DNA from: an uncultured Prevotellaceae bacterium
Lineage (GTDB): Bacteria > Bacteroidota > Bacteroidia > Bacteroidales > Bacteroidaceae
DNA: 30,216 nucleotides
Direction of reading: 5' to 3'
NCBI GenBank assembly: GCA_905202115.1
Contig: CAJKQZ010000007.1
Location: 1 to 30,216, forward strand
A model generated the notes under the pieces. It saw only the letters and a program-made list of their open reading frames with translations, searched no databases and had not been told where the DNA came from. Shown here in pieces: positions 30,118 through 30,216 of this stretch (the first letter of the stretch is position 1; the number at the start of each line of letters is the position of its first letter). Made by a program: the position numbers and the translations under genes.

Positions 30118-30216
30118 AAAAGAAAAATATTTTTTTTACACGATAAAAAACTTCCCGCAGGTAATTGAAAATACAAGGGAGATAATTCAAAATATGTCTG
30201 AGATAATTTAAAATAT
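30118..30216 (-). repeat. Interspersed repeat copy R6 (B block and half palindrome), cut by window edge
   Basis: Read on the minus strand, this holds block B (ATTATCTCCCTTGTATTTTC followed by TGCGGGAAG-TTTTTTA) and half of palindrome P, where the window stops. The stretch 29939-30117 upstream of the DUF3127 promoter is AT-rich and holds nothing else that I can support. Confidence 0.85.

Noticed and set aside
1..30216. CRISPR array made of the repeats
   Set aside because: Repeats are kilobases apart, not spaced by short spacers, and there are no cas genes.
1..30216. Circular plasmid, suggested by matching ends
   Set aside because: Contents are chromosomal (tRNA, ribBA, rlmH, mtgA) with no replication or mobility genes. 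An assembly break at a shared repeat is simpler.

Overview
The window reads as chromosomal DNA from a member of the Bacteroidales, probably Prevotellaceae-like (family level is inference). The evidence is promoters of the Bacteroidetes type (-7 box TAnnTTTG, one with a TTTG box 19 nt upstream), few Shine-Dalgarno sequences, Bacteroidetes-typical families (DUF4252, DUF1460, DUF3127, a long LptF/G-type permease, a large secreted VCBS/FG-GAP protein with a type IX-secretion-like C-terminus) and a bifunctional RibBA. Most genes are housekeeping or envelope genes. I found no phage, plasmid, transposase or CRISPR genes.

Layout. 0.37-1.86 kb (-): ECF sigma factor, membrane anti-sigma-like protein and DUF4252 protein, with overlapping ends. 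1.94-2.86 kb (-): LOG-family protein and RidA. 2.99-4.21 kb (+): M16 peptidase. 4.69-9.60 kb (-): a 1638-residue secreted VCBS/FnIII/Ig-like protein, preceded by a roughly 310-nt structured leader that ends in a terminator-like hairpin (9669-9983). 10.65-15.90 kb (-): lptF/G, ribBA, Bax-inhibitor-1 protein, aspartate aminotransferase. 16.15 kb: tRNA-Met. 16.47 kb (+): TlpA-type thioredoxin. 17.11 kb (-): RlpA. 18.25-21.54 kb (+): D-Ala-D-Ala dipeptidase, transglutaminase-like protein, THUMP-like methyltransferase. 21.96-24.55 kb (+): agmatine deiminase, N-carbamoylputrescine amidase, RlmH. 24.54-25.58 kb (-): secreted EEP-family nuclease/phosphatase. 25.71-27.55 kb (+): EamA transporter and DUF1460 amidase. 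27.91-29.91 kb (-): monofunctional transglycosylase, OmpA-like lipoprotein, DUF3127 protein.

Shared themes. Peptidoglycan and envelope work recurs: RlpA, M15 dipeptidase, DUF1460 amidase, MtgA, OmpA lipoprotein and LptF/G. AguA and AguB form the agmatine-to-putrescine route.

The most unusual content lies between genes. A family of interspersed repeats occurs about every 2-6 kb, always intergenic. It is built from a leading block A, a 42-bp palindrome P and a trailing block B, with two kinds of tail. Copies are at 1-109, 4247-4662, 10210-10618, 21561-21822, 27604-27883 and 30118-30216, and palindrome-only copies are at 16336-16397 and 18043-18101. The window starts and stops inside this repeat, so its edges look like assembly breaks. 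The second notable element is the structured leader in front of the giant secreted protein.
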